A DNA stretch of 64,000 nucleotides from an uncultured cyanobacterium (GTDB lineage: Bacteria > Cyanobacteriota > Cyanobacteriia > CACIAM-69d). Position 1 is the stretch's first letter, and each line of letters starts with the position of its first letter. The notes below the pieces were generated by a model. It did not search any database, was not told the origin of the DNA, and was given only the letters and a program-made list of their open reading frames with translations. The stretch is from the NCBI GenBank assembly GCA_937883785.1, contig CALGDE010000068.1, forward strand, positions 1 through 64,000, in the 5' to 3' direction. Position numbers and translations under genes: made by a program. Shown in pieces: positions 50,863 to 59,854 of this stretch.

Positions 50863-51936
50863 TTAACCCGCCATATCCATCAAGGTTTGGGCGAGCCCGA
50901 TATAAAGGGGAATCCCCAACGCTAAAGCCACAGGGGTTCCCACAGCCGTGGACGAACCAATATAAGCAGAAGGATTTGCTTTGGGAATACCGGCGCGCAA
51001 GGTAGGCGGTCCCGAAATATCGGAGCTGGATGCCGCAATCACCGCTAGAATCACCACGCCGCCGTAGCTAAATCCTGTAATCTGGTGGGCGATCATCCCG
51101 AAGCCAAACGCAATGAAACCGTGGAGCAACGGAGCGATGAAGGCGTAAATGGCATACCACTGTCCCACCTTACGTAGCTCGCCGAGGCGTGCTGCTGCTT
51201 CCATCCCCATCACCAACATCAAAATAGACAGCAAACCGCGAAAGGCAGGGTTGAAAAAGTTGTCGTAGACGCTGGTGGGATCGGTCAAAATACCTAAGCC
51301 AAGCCCAAGTAATAGGGCGGATAGGGCTGATCCTTGCAAGCTGTCCTGAATGATGGGCCAAATTTTGATCCGGGTATTTTGCGGCTGGGGGGGCTGCTGA
51401 TCGTCAAAATATTCCCCTTGATTAAGGCGAGCTTCTGCTGCTTGCCGCTGTTTAGTGGCGTAAATGCTGGCCAGGACGATCGCCGTTACCAACGCAGGAA
51501 TATCCATAAACGGATATAGCGCTGCTGCCCAAGGCTCATAGAACATCTCCTCCGAATCCAGCAAGGTGAGGGCGGCGGCGAGGGTGGAACCACTGACTGC
51601 ACCAAATAGCCCAGCGGTGGCGATCGCATCCATCATTTTTACCTTAGGCAACAGCCCCAGGGAGTAGCGCCCGATAAATACAATTGCGATGCCTGTAAGG
51701 GTGGCAAATAGGGCGGGTAGGAGCATTTCCACCAAATTTTCAGTGTTGCGGATGGCAATACCGCCGCTGAGTCCCACCTTAATCAGCAGCATAAAAACGA
51801 TGAATTTATAAACGGCCTCTGGAATTTGCAGGCGGCTGTTCACGGCGGCGACGACCATACCGCCGATTAAAAAGCCGAGGGTGGGGGACTGCAATTTGTC
51901 CAGAAATAAAGCGCCAAATTCGGACAGAAAAGTCAC
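50863..51936 (-). CDS. sbtA: Sodium-dependent bicarbonate transporter SbtA
   Basis: A 357-residue permease of the SbtA family (inducible, high-affinity HCO3- uptake of the carbon-concentrating mechanism, plasma membrane). GTG at 51936 is chosen as start because AGGAGG lies 9-10 bases upstream. The first residues, V-T-F-L-S-E-F-G-A-L-F-L-D-K-L-Q-S-P-T-L-G-F-L-I-G-G-M, match the family. Other marks: F-I-V-F-M-L-L-I-K-V-G-L-S-G-G-I-A-I-R and A-T-A-G-L-F-G-A-V-S-G-S-T-L-A-A-A. About ten membrane segments, with a central hydrophilic loop (about 165-200) that in the family faces the cytoplasm. Followed 243 bases later by sbtB. Confidence 0.96.
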   Translation of the reverse strand: MTFLSEFGALFLDKLQSPTLGFLIGGMVVAAVNSRLQIPEAVYKFIVFMLLIKVGLSGGIAIRNTENLVEMLLPALFATLTGIAIVFIGRYSLGLLPKVKMMDAIATAGLFGAVSGSTLAAALTLLDSEEMFYEPWAAALYPFMDIPALVTAIVLASIYATKQRQAAEARLNQGEYFDDQQPPQPQNTRIKIWPIIQDSLQGSALSALLLGLGLGILTDPTSVYDNFFNPAFRGLLSILMLVMGMEAAARLGELRKVGQWYAIYAFIAPLLHGFIAFGFGMIAHQITGFSYGGVVILAVIAASSSDISGPPTLRAGIPKANPSAYIGSSTAVGTPVALALGIPLYIGLAQTLMDMAG

Positions 51937-52639
51937 GGTGTAATTCCTCCTTCTAAAACCGGGTGGACAAGACGATGGCATAGGGGGATTTTTTCACTCC
52001 CGGTGGCTAGCCACAGATGTAAATCAACGGTAGATCACCGCCGTTTTTGCGTTAGAGCGCGTTGCCTCAGAGGATATTTCACTCCAGCGATCGCCCTTAA
52101 TTGCGCCGACAAAGCGTATTAGCTGACTGCCTTTAAAGGAGAACCGAGAAAAAAATAATTGCGCCCTGGTGCCATCTATCCATAGGCATAATCCTATGAA
52201 AGCCCTGACCTCCATGTGATTTAGTCTATCTCTAAAGTCACTAAAAAATGACGTTGAGTGGCGAAATTTAGGACGCAATGCTAAATGCAGAATATAAGTT
52301 TTACTTTTTAAAGTTGGCTGCTTATATACTTTTGATTAATGTCTTTCCCCAGGCAGTGCTCCAAATATGTCTCCGGATAGTGTCGGAATTTTGCCAATTA
52401 GTTCGCTAAATTTAGTTCTCTAAATACAGCGCCCCTGACCTAAGAAATAAGTCAGGGGCGACAGCTCCATAAGGTCCTTTGTACGAGTAACGCCCCTAGG
52501 GCGGTTTTCGACTGGATCCTTAGTTAGGAGTTATGGGGACAGCCTTAGTCGTTCTTGCTTTTAAAAAAGCGCGTACTCCCACTGCATAGGGTTTCTTGCA
52601 TTTTCTAGCGTCTTCTCCTGGCGTTTATTGATGCACGCC
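51937..52639. other. 703-bp gap between the site-2 protease gene and sbtA
   Basis: No convincing gene. An open frame at 52024-52278 (minus) has no family character or clear start signal. The region should contain the sbtA promoter (CO2-responsive in other species) and the 3' end of the protease transcript. It holds the strong hairpin at 52430-52460 and AT-rich sequence at 52280-52430. Confidence 0.55.
52430..52460 (-). terminator. Strong stem-loop, possible protease-gene terminator
   Basis: Perfect 10-bp stem CGCCCCTGAC (52430-52439) and GTCAGGGGCG (52451-52460) with an 11-nt loop. It is 180 bases beyond the site-2 protease stop. On the minus strand it is followed by CTGTATTTAG, only weakly T-rich, so a factor-dependent or regulatory role is as likely as intrinsic termination. 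Confidence 0.55.
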
Positions 52640-54154
52640 TTAGCCACCAATGCCTAGGGTGCCTGCGAGGCTGGGGGTCAGGGGCAGCAAGGTGGCGACG
52701 GTGAGAAATAGTAGCAACAGGGCGATCGCGGCGCGGGCGTCGTCGGGCTCAGACAGCTCTTCTAGGCTGGGGCGTTCCAGGTCGCGCTGTAGGAATGCCA
52801 CCACCAGCGCCCAGTACAAAGCCAGGGGGGTGGCAAAGGATGCCAGCACCAGGACGCCGATGGTGAGGACGGTGGTAATGCGGGCGGTGCGACGACCGTA
52901 AATCGCCTGCACAATGCGTCCGCCATCGAGCTGTCCGGCGGGAAGGGCGTTGATGGCGGTGATGACTAGTCCAAGCCAGCCAATAATCACAAAGGGATCC
53001 ACGTCCACAACGCTTTGCTGTAGGTTCTCCCCCAGGAGCAGTTTGGCGAGGGTGCCCACCAATGCAGACGCTTGGAAAAAGCCTGAGGGTAGCTGGAAGG
53101 CGCTGCCGGGGTGTGAGGTTTCTAAGCCAATCAGCAAAATCAGTAGGGATAGGGCTCCGCCGGCTAGGGGACCAGCGATCGCCACATCACACAGGGCTTG
53201 GCGGTTGGGGATAAACGATAAAAACCGGTTTAGGGAGCCGAAGGAGCCGATTTGGATCACCGGCAAAAAGTAAGGACCGCTAAACTCGACGCCCACTTTC
53301 CGCGCCGCAACTTGGTGTCCAATTTCGTGGACGCCCAAAATGGTCAACAGCCCACCGGCAATTAGTACGCATTCTTGCCAGCGAGACGGTTCGGAAAAGA
53401 AGTCGAACCCTTGGATTAAGCCAGAGGCTTCGAAGGTGGTGAGGACGGTGGCGATCACCAAAACCACCGCCAGAATACTTTGGATGTTGGTGCGCTGGGC
53501 GGGTTTTACCGTCTCCGGCAACACGATGACCGTGGGGCGCTTGTCGGGACCTTCCACCAAAAATGGCACGTAGCGATCGCCCACCAAATCCTTAAGTTTG
53601 GTCGATAGCACAGCGTGGGTTTCCGCCGGCTCCCCCCGTAAATTGCCTTTAAAAATAACCCCCTCTTGGTAAGGCAATGTTTCTGTGGCGAAAAACGTAT
53701 CAATGCCAAAAATGCCCTTTATAAGGTCGATATCTTCCTGGGGCATAGGCGCGAGCCCTGGGGTGACGGGCATTCCCTGGGGCATGGGTTTCCCAGGATC
53801 GTTTGGATCAGTGGCGTCTGAGGAGGCGGCTTCCGCTGATAGGGGTTGCGATCGCCATTTAGGCACGGCGCTGGGAGGCAAGTCCTTCGCTATGGTGCGC
53901 AGCCGCTTGCCCAGATAAATATAAATTCCCGTAGACATCCCCAGCAGCACCAGCACGCCCACCAGGTTCACGTAAATTCCTAGCGCAAACAGGGTGAAAA
54001 ACGTTAGCCACGGCAGCATCAACGATACGGACTGGAGCCAGGCCAACAACCCCACTTTGCCGAAGGGACGGGATCGGGCAAATCCCCAACCTAAAATGCC
54101 AACGGCGATGGCGGCGATCGCCAGCGTTACAAAATTCTCAGACGCCAAGGTCAT
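52640..54154 (-). CDS. Site-2 protease family membrane metalloprotease (EGY-like)
   Basis: A 504-residue intramembrane zinc protease (M50). The N-terminal half has three membrane segments and a soluble domain (about 95-215) with a Pro/Asp-rich linker and a conserved F-K-G-N-L-R-G motif as in chloroplast EGY proteins. The catalytic helix carries H-E-I-G-H (His276, Glu277, His280), and the distal metal ligand is in N-A-L-P-A-G-Q-L-D-G-G around residue 409. It cleaves membrane proteins within or near the bilayer; substrate unknown. Plant EGY1 is a thylakoid homologue needed for chloroplast development. Confidence 0.92.
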   Translation of the reverse strand: MTLASENFVTLAIAAIAVGILGWGFARSRPFGKVGLLAWLQSVSLMLPWLTFFTLFALGIYVNLVGVLVLLGMSTGIYIYLGKRLRTIAKDLPPSAVPKWRSQPLSAEAASSDATDPNDPGKPMPQGMPVTPGLAPMPQEDIDLIKGIFGIDTFFATETLPYQEGVIFKGNLRGEPAETHAVLSTKLKDLVGDRYVPFLVEGPDKRPTVIVLPETVKPAQRTNIQSILAVVLVIATVLTTFEASGLIQGFDFFSEPSRWQECVLIAGGLLTILGVHEIGHQVAARKVGVEFSGPYFLPVIQIGSFGSLNRFLSFIPNRQALCDVAIAGPLAGGALSLLILLIGLETSHPGSAFQLPSGFFQASALVGTLAKLLLGENLQQSVVDVDPFVIIGWLGLVITAINALPAGQLDGGRIVQAIYGRRTARITTVLTIGVLVLASFATPLALYWALVVAFLQRDLERPSLEELSEPDDARAAIALLLLFLTVATLLPLTPSLAGTLGIGG

Positions 54155-54331
54155 ACTGCGCTAAAACTCCCCAGGGACAACGCCAGAAAACAGCTCTGGC
54201 ACCTAAATATAGGAGATCCTATCGCAGTAACCGCGAGGGCAGCGATTTAAAGAAAGGAGAAAATCCCGAACCCCACGTTTCCCCAAAAACTGTCCTACGC
54301 CGCCATATCTTCACTTCGGAACTTCGGATCT

Positions 54332-54904
54332 TTACTCCGGAGATGAATCAGAGGACGGAAATTGCCCTCGCTTCTTCCGCGCCTCCATGGCCCGCTCCAA
54401 AACCCCCAATAGCCCAGGCATTTCTTGCTGGAGGGCCAACAGCAGCCGTTCGCCCGCCTCTTCGTCGCCAGGATCCACCCCCGTTTCCATTACCTGGTGC
54501 AGCCGAGGCATAGCAAAGTCGTCCACAATCTGGATCAAGCCCGTTAGGCAGCGGTTAAACTGGCGCTCCGTCAAGGTGGAGTCCTCTAACGGAAATTCAA
54601 TCATGGCGCGAATTTCCCCGTCGGAGGGGTCGTACTCCCATTGCAGCATTTTGGTTTCCCAGGAAATGCTCAACATGGTTTGCAAAATGGCGTTTTTGTG
54701 GGGATTGTCCTGAATGCCCGTAATAACGTGGGGGGCGAATAGCTTAAAGAATTCGCCGTCTTCATCAAGCTGGGCCACAATCATAAAGTCTTCCAAGTTG
54801 TCGGCTTGGACGGCGGTGACAATACAACTGCGATCGCGGTCAATTTTGTATTCCCAACCGCGATTACTTAAATAGCCGCCAATTTGCTCAATGGTTGCGC
54901 CCAT
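54332..54904 (-). CDS. YbjN domain-containing protein
   Basis: A 190-residue cytoplasmic protein with the YbjN fold, a type III secretion chaperone-like alpha/beta domain: G-W-E-Y-K-I-D-R-D-R-S-C-I-V near the start, then D-F-M-I-V-A-Q-L-D-E-D-G-E-F-F-K-L-F-A-P and L-S-I-S-W-E-T-K-M-L-Q-W-E-Y-D-P-S-D-G-E-I. The last 50 residues are charged and probably disordered. Widely conserved in cyanobacteria, function unknown. Located between the protease and TerB genes on the same strand. Confidence 0.82.
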   Translation of the reverse strand: MGATIEQIGGYLSNRGWEYKIDRDRSCIVTAVQADNLEDFMIVAQLDEDGEFFKLFAPHVITGIQDNPHKNAILQTMLSISWETKMLQWEYDPSDGEIRAMIEFPLEDSTLTERQFNRCLTGLIQIVDDFAMPRLHQVMETGVDPGDEEAGERLLLALQQEMPGLLGVLERAMEARKKRGQFPSSDSSPE

Positions 54905-55163
54905 AACTGTCCTTAGCTTTCAGCTTTTATCTCCTAAGCCCCCATGACTTGCTCCAATGCCACCTAGGTTCCACCGAAAAGGGAAACAGATAGATATTTA
55001 GCAAGTCTAGGTCTGAATTCTACCCGTAAATCCCTCAGGGCACATAGATACGGCAAAAATACTGCACGCAACGGTATCGTACGCCAAGAATTGCACCCAG
55101 AAATACGCTCAGAACTTAACCAAATGCACAGCAGATCGCAAAATCTGGAGTGTTTCGCTTAGA

Positions 55164-55195
55164 GGTGTTACTTGGGGGCGGTGTTACTTAGGGGC
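55164..55195. repeat. 16-bp direct repeat within a 362-bp intergenic gap
   Basis: GGTGTTACTTGGGGGC (55164-55179) is followed immediately by GGTGTTACTTAGGGGC (55180-55195). The repeat word also pairs with AGTAACACC about 45 bases downstream, a possible stem-loop with GGTGTTACT. The surrounding gap (54905-55266) lies between the YbjN and TerB genes and has no supported gene. Confidence 0.7.
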
Positions 55196-55266
55196 TGTTG
55201 TTGTAATGACATTCAAATAACAGGTCAGTAACACCCCCTTAGCTTTTATCTTTCCCCTCAATTTTT

Positions 55267-55713
55267 TTACCCTCGGTTTTTAATTGTCATCGCAGTTACC
55301 AGCAAATCTGCCATGTCCTGGTTGACGTCCAACGTATCCCTAAGGCTGTTCAAATAAGACTGCTCTTCCTCAGCTAAGTCGCCGTCGCTGGTCACCATAT
55401 CTGCAGCCATGGCAAATGCCGTTTCCCGCAGCTCTGCTTCGAGCACCGACCGGGCACCCACCAGCAGCGCCTCCGGTCCAGGATTCTCCAGCAGCTTTAA
55501 TACCCGCTCCAACATATGTAGACGAGCTTCCTCATCGAGGGGCTTAAAAAGCTGCATGGAAAATAAGTTATCGCGCAGTATTCTTAGCTCTTCGTCGGTG
55601 GCATATCCGTCGGCAGCCATTGCTGTGGTTAAAACAGCCGTAAAGGCTTCAGCTGGACTGAGATTTAAGGTATCGCTTTCTTTATTGGCGGTGGCGTTGC
55701 TAAAAAGTCCCAT
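55267..55713 (-). CDS. TerB family protein
   Basis: A 148-residue helical protein of the TerB (tellurite resistance B-like) family: A-A-D-G-Y-A-T-D-E-E-L-R-I-L (about 34-47) and D-M-V-T-S-D-G-D-L-A-E-E-E-Q-S-Y-L (about 109-125) are the two TerB metal-binding-type acidic motifs. No other ter genes are near, so tellurite resistance is not implied; cyanobacterial TerB proteins are usually stand-alone with unknown roles. Confidence 0.9.
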   Translation of the reverse strand: MGLFSNATANKESDTLNLSPAEAFTAVLTTAMAADGYATDEELRILRDNLFSMQLFKPLDEEARLHMLERVLKLLENPGPEALLVGARSVLEAELRETAFAMAADMVTSDGDLAEEEQSYLNSLRDTLDVNQDMADLLVTAMTIKNRG

Positions 55714-55992
55714 GGAACAAGCCTCACATCAGGTTGTAAACGGGTGTGCAATACGAAATGTGTAAATTGAGGTTAGATCGGCTGAAATTTACCAGAATCT
55801 ATCAAGAAAAGGCGGTGAGTCCTTGAGCTGATATGTTGATTTTGGCTTCTTTATCTATAGGTGCGGGGCGATCGCCACAGATTGTATTGTTCGTTATCGA
55901 TGGTTTTTCGAGTTTGTAACGTTGCGTTGTCGTGCCCCTTTCTAAGGCTGCGTCGTGCTGTGTGATATATCGTCTCGTGGGCTTATTTTGTG

Positions 55993-57177
55993 ATGTCGTT
56001 AACTTTGCCGAAAACCATTGTGCTCCTGGGATCTGGAGAGTTGGGGAAGGAATTTGTGATTGCAGCCCAGCGTATGGGCAACCGGGTTGTGGCAGTGGAT
56101 CGCTACGCGGACGCGCCGGCGATGCAGGTGGCGGACCATGCGGAGGTGATTTCCATGCTTGATGGGGACGCCCTGGAGGCGGTGATCGCCCAGTACAGCC
56201 CGGACTTTATCGTGCCGGAAATTGAAGCCATTCGCACCGAAAAACTCCAGGAGTTTGAAGACCGGGGCATTACGGTGATTCCCACTGCTGCCGCCACCCA
56301 TTACACGATGAATCGCGATCGCATTCGAGATCTAGCCTCCTCAGAACTGGGGATCCGCACTGCTCGCTACGGCTACGCGTCCAGCGCCGATGAACTGGTG
56401 GCAATTTCTGAAAAGATCGGCTTTCCCAACGTGGTGAAACCGGTGATGTCATCGTCGGGAAAGGGGCAGTCTACCGTGACCTTGCTAGAGGAGGTCACCG
56501 CCGCCTGGGACTATGCCACCGCCCAAGCACGGGGGGCAAGCTCCCGGGTCATCGTGGAGGAATTTATCCAATTCAACTTGGAAATTACCTTGCTTACCAT
56601 TCGCCAGTGGGACGGTCCCACCTTGTTTTGTCCCCCCATTGGACATCGCCAAGAGCGGGGGGATTATCAAGAGTCTTGGCAGCCTGCCGCGATAGCTCCG
56701 GCGCTGTTGGAATCGGCCCAAGCCCAGGCAAAAGCGGTCACTGACGCTTTGGGGGGCGCCGGTATTTTCGGGGTGGAATTTTTTATTACGGAAACCGAAG
56801 CGATTTTTTCTGAGCTATCGCCCCGCCCCCACGACACGGGAATGGTTACCATGACGTCCCAAAATTTAAATGAATTTGAATTGCATTTGCGGGCGATTTT
56901 GGGATTGCCCATTCCGGTGATTTCCCAAAGCGGCCCAGCGGCAAGCGCCGTGGTGTTAGCAGACCGCGCGTCTGATTCTTCTGAGGCGATCGCTTACGGC
57001 GGCGTCCATAAAGCCCTGGCGGAGCCGGGGGTCGATGTGCGCCTTTTTGGAAAGCCCAGCACTCGACCCCAACGGCGTATGGGGGTTACTTTAGCCCAGG
57101 GCGACACGGTGGAGCAGGCGCGGCAAAAGGCAAAACAGGCCGCTGAGGCGATCGCCTTAGAATTTATCAAGTCCTAA
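55993..57177 (+). CDS. purT: Formate-dependent phosphoribosylglycinamide formyltransferase
   Basis: A 394-residue ATP-grasp enzyme that formylates GAR with formate and ATP, step 3 of purine synthesis, independent of folate. Marks: L-G-S-G-E-L-G-K-E-F, V-D-R-Y-A-D-A-P-A-M-Q, V-P-E-I-E-A-I, K-P-V-M-S-S-S-G-K-G-Q-S (ATP-grasp loop), E-L-S-P-R-P-H-D-T-G-M-V-T and A-K-Q-A-A-E at the C terminus. A GTG one codon upstream (55990) is an alternative start. Confidence 0.97.
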   Translation: MSLTLPKTIVLLGSGELGKEFVIAAQRMGNRVVAVDRYADAPAMQVADHAEVISMLDGDALEAVIAQYSPDFIVPEIEAIRTEKLQEFEDRGITVIPTAAATHYTMNRDRIRDLASSELGIRTARYGYASSADELVAISEKIGFPNVVKPVMSSSGKGQSTVTLLEEVTAAWDYATAQARGASSRVIVEEFIQFNLEITLLTIRQWDGPTLFCPPIGHRQERGDYQESWQPAAIAPALLESAQAQAKAVTDALGGAGIFGVEFFITETEAIFSELSPRPHDTGMVTMTSQNLNEFELHLRAILGLPIPVISQSGPAASAVVLADRASDSSEAIAYGGVHKALAEPGVDVRLFGKPSTRPQRRMGVTLAQGDTVEQARQKAKQAAEAIALEFIKS

Positions 57178-57217
57178 AGGCTTTGCTTGGGGAGCTTTCC
57201 TCAGTGACTTAGGGGGG

Positions 57218-57246
57218 GCGAGGCAATGTCGCGAATTCAGCCTCGC
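57218..57246. terminator. Weak stem-loop between convergent genes
   Basis: GCGAGGC (57218-57224) pairs with GCCTCGC (57240-57246) in the 73-bp gap between the purT stop and the stop of the minus-strand kinase. There is no T run on either side, so it is only a candidate terminator shared by two converging transcripts. Confidence 0.4.
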
Positions 57247-57250
57247 GAAC

Positions 57251-59236
57251 CTACACAACACCCCTGACTTTCTCCTGGGTTTTTCCTTTGACACTAACCG
57301 GGGTTTGTTGCAGCGGCAGATGAATTATAAACTGCGTTCCCTGGTTGGGGTGGGACTGGCAGCGCAAAGTGCCGTGGTGATTTTCATGAATAATTTGGTA
57401 GCTAATTGACAGCCCCAAACCGGTGCCTTTTCCCACTGGTTTCGTGGTGAAAAACGCGTCAGAAAGTTTTTGGCGCACATGGTCCGATATCCCTAAACCG
57501 TTATCGGCGATTTTAATAACAGCTATTTCGTCTCGACCCATTTCCGTCGTGATGGTGATTTTGGGAAGGAAAGAACCGTAAAAGAGCCCGTTTTGAGTGA
57601 CATTGCCCGCGCCATCACCGTCGGCATCTTCACCATTGGAGCCGCTGGAAACGGAACTTTCACGGGTGGCATTTTCATGGTCAACCCGCGCTTCCAACGC
57701 ATCGATTGCATTGGACAAAATGTTCATAAAAACCTGATTAACCTGACCCGAATAACATTCAATTTCCGGCAAAGAGCCGTATCTTTTGATGATTTCGATT
57801 TTGGGATAGATGGGATCGGCTTTTGTTCGATTTCGCAACAGCAGCAGAGTACTATCAATGCCCTCATGAATATCCACCCGCTTCAAACTTGATTCATCTA
57901 AGCGAGAGAAGTTTTTGAGGGAAATGATAATATCTCGAATTCGCTCTGAACCTAATTTTATGGACCCCACCAAACTGGGTAAATCTTCTCGGATATATTG
58001 AAAGTCTAGATCTTCCAATTTCTCCTCAATGTGGGGAGGAACAGTGGAATATTGCGCCATTAGGAAATCCACTGTTTCCATGAGCCCATCCACTGAACTT
58101 TCTAAGTGAAATAAGTTTCCATAAATAAAATTCATGGGATTATTAACTTCATGGGCAATGCCCGCCACAAGCTGTCCTAAGCTAGACATTTTCTCTGCTT
58201 GAACAAGTTGAAGTTGGGTGTGCTTCAAATTCTCAAATGCCTGGGTTTTTGCGATAATCTCTTTTTCTAATTCACGGGCATCGGTAACGCGCTTAATTAG
58301 GGGGCGTAACAGTAGAATTGCTCCCGCGGTCGCCGAAAGACTCACCATCAGCACCGACAGCCCCACAAGGATCAAATCTCTATTAACGGACGCGTAAAGC
58401 TCTTGCTCATCGATGCTTAAAGCACTTACCCAGTTGGTATTAGAAATGGGAGCGAAGGCAATCACTTGATCTCCTCGCCGCTCTAGCCCCCTTTTCTCTT
58501 GGGCGATCGCCCGCTTGAGGACCGTTACTAAACCTTCTGACAACTCCTTTGATCCATTCTGTAACTGGAAAAATGACTCCAGACCGTCGCCATTCTCTTG
58601 GGCTAAAACCAAGTCACCCGTTTCCCCTAGTCCGCCCGATTTTTTGGTTATCTTTTCTAACTCAGACAACTCGAACGTGGCAATATCTGTTCCAATCTGC
58701 TCATTGGTGTCGGAAAGAATTGGGGCTGAAATAAGAATATATAGGCTGCCGTTAATGGAAACTGGTCCGGTAATTGTCGGGCTATCACCTTTGGTTTTTA
58801 AAGTGTCTTTTAACTCGGTAAATGCGACTGGTCCTACTTTGGAAATTAACTGTTGATTGGGATCAAATCGACTGATGCCCACGAGGAATTCAGTGCGCCC
58901 AAGGGCATCCCCTAGAATTTTGGTGCTGGATGATTGAAGCTCTTCAAAACTGGCTTTTCCTTGAAGGTATCGGTCCAGTAGTTGATATGCACGGGTTCGG
59001 CTGGTAATTTGCTCAGCGATATCAACCTTACGTTCCAGGGACTGATTAACGGCAAAAATATGGGTACTAAGGTTAGCCTGGAGATCTTTTTCTCGACTAT
59101 TTTTAAGCTTGGTATAGAGGGGAATAACACTAATTAGAGCCACCAGAACACTCACTAAAAAGACTCCCCCAGCAGAGTAGAGACTTAGATTCCGTTGTAG
59201 GCGACTGGATAGGGCTGAGTTGGCTTTGGCAACCAT
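57251..59236 (-). CDS. dCache sensor histidine kinase
   Basis: A 661-residue sensor kinase. Membrane helices at about 20-42 and 285-312 flank an extracytoplasmic dCache domain (about 45-283). A short coiled segment leads to the HisKA H-box A-H362-E-V-N-N-P. The HATPase domain follows with N-box (I-L-S-N-A-I-D-A-L), G1 (D-N-G-L-G-I) and G2 (G-K-G-T-G-L-G-L-S). It is closely related to the interrupted kinase at 2825-4966 and to the kinase part of the next gene (shared L-K-N-F-S-R-L-D-E-S-x-L-K-x-V-D-I-H-E-G-I). No receiver domain and no response regulator gene nearby; ligand unknown. Confidence 0.92.
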   Translation of the reverse strand: MVAKANSALSSRLQRNLSLYSAGGVFLVSVLVALISVIPLYTKLKNSREKDLQANLSTHIFAVNQSLERKVDIAEQITSRTRAYQLLDRYLQGKASFEELQSSSTKILGDALGRTEFLVGISRFDPNQQLISKVGPVAFTELKDTLKTKGDSPTITGPVSINGSLYILISAPILSDTNEQIGTDIATFELSELEKITKKSGGLGETGDLVLAQENGDGLESFFQLQNGSKELSEGLVTVLKRAIAQEKRGLERRGDQVIAFAPISNTNWVSALSIDEQELYASVNRDLILVGLSVLMVSLSATAGAILLLRPLIKRVTDARELEKEIIAKTQAFENLKHTQLQLVQAEKMSSLGQLVAGIAHEVNNPMNFIYGNLFHLESSVDGLMETVDFLMAQYSTVPPHIEEKLEDLDFQYIREDLPSLVGSIKLGSERIRDIIISLKNFSRLDESSLKRVDIHEGIDSTLLLLRNRTKADPIYPKIEIIKRYGSLPEIECYSGQVNQVFMNILSNAIDALEARVDHENATRESSVSSGSNGEDADGDGAGNVTQNGLFYGSFLPKITITTEMGRDEIAVIKIADNGLGISDHVRQKLSDAFFTTKPVGKGTGLGLSISYQIIHENHHGTLRCQSHPNQGTQFIIHLPLQQTPVSVKGKTQEKVRGVV

Positions 59237-59323
59237 AGTCTGATTGGGGCGGCGGGTAAGCGTCGCAGTTAGGTAAAAGACAATCGAACCTGTGGCACCG
59301 TTTTATGTGGCGCTGGTTTTAGT

Positions 59324-59491
59324 GCTGAGATTGGCGTTGTTGCATGATTAGAGCTAAGTTTTAGTCTTTTTTCGTTCATTCTTAACGAGTTTACGTATCA
59401 GAGGCTGTAAAAAAAGAGAATTTCCCGAGTTCTCACTTTCTGAAACCCTTGATATGACTGGATTTATTTATGCAACAACGCCGCTGAGATT
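59324..59491. mobile_element. 150-bp IS903-like MITE with perfect 9-bp target duplication
   Basis: The element is 59333-59482: perfect 13-bp terminal inverted repeats GGCGTTGTTGCAT (59333-59345) and ATGCAACAACGCC (59470-59482). It is flanked by the direct repeat GCTGAGATT at 59324-59332 and 59483-59491. The GGCnTTGTTGCATAAAT-type end and the 9-bp duplication are hallmarks of the IS903 group of the IS5 family. There is no transposase, so it must be moved in trans. It sits in the 618-bp gap between the two kinase genes. Confidence 0.9.
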
Positions 59492-59854
59492 TAATGCTTT
59501 CGGCGATCGCTTCTCTGTCGATATATTCCCAAGCTGTTTTTATCGTACAGTCCTATTTTTAAAGCTCTTATATAAAACTCTAACTTAAAGGGACAGGCGC
59601 AAAGAACGCACGATACCAATCCTTTTTTCGTCAATAGTGAGCCCGCCTTGAGTGGTCAAGAATTAATCTTAAAAATATATATTTATTGACTTTGGCGGTG
59701 AATTATAATGTCGATTAATTTGCCTTGGATACAGAAGATGGAGCTTTGTAGAAAGGCGAGCTCAGTGATTAACTGGCAGGGCTTTGGGGGCGTGAAAGGT
59801 GCTAACGTCCTGTGTCGATTCTGCCGCATTCAATGGAGGGGGCTCTACTGGTCC

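Noticed and set aside
52024-52278. 84-codon minus-strand frame in the gap upstream of sbtA
   Set aside because: No Shine-Dalgarno and no recognisable domain. Kept only as a remote possibility.
55267-55713. Tellurite resistance determinant
   Set aside because: Only a lone TerB-fold protein is present, without other ter genes, so a resistance function is not supported.
59686-59713. TTGACT followed by TATAAT as a promoter
   Set aside because: The spacing is 12 bases, far from the usual 16-18, and it points toward the 3' end of a convergent gene.
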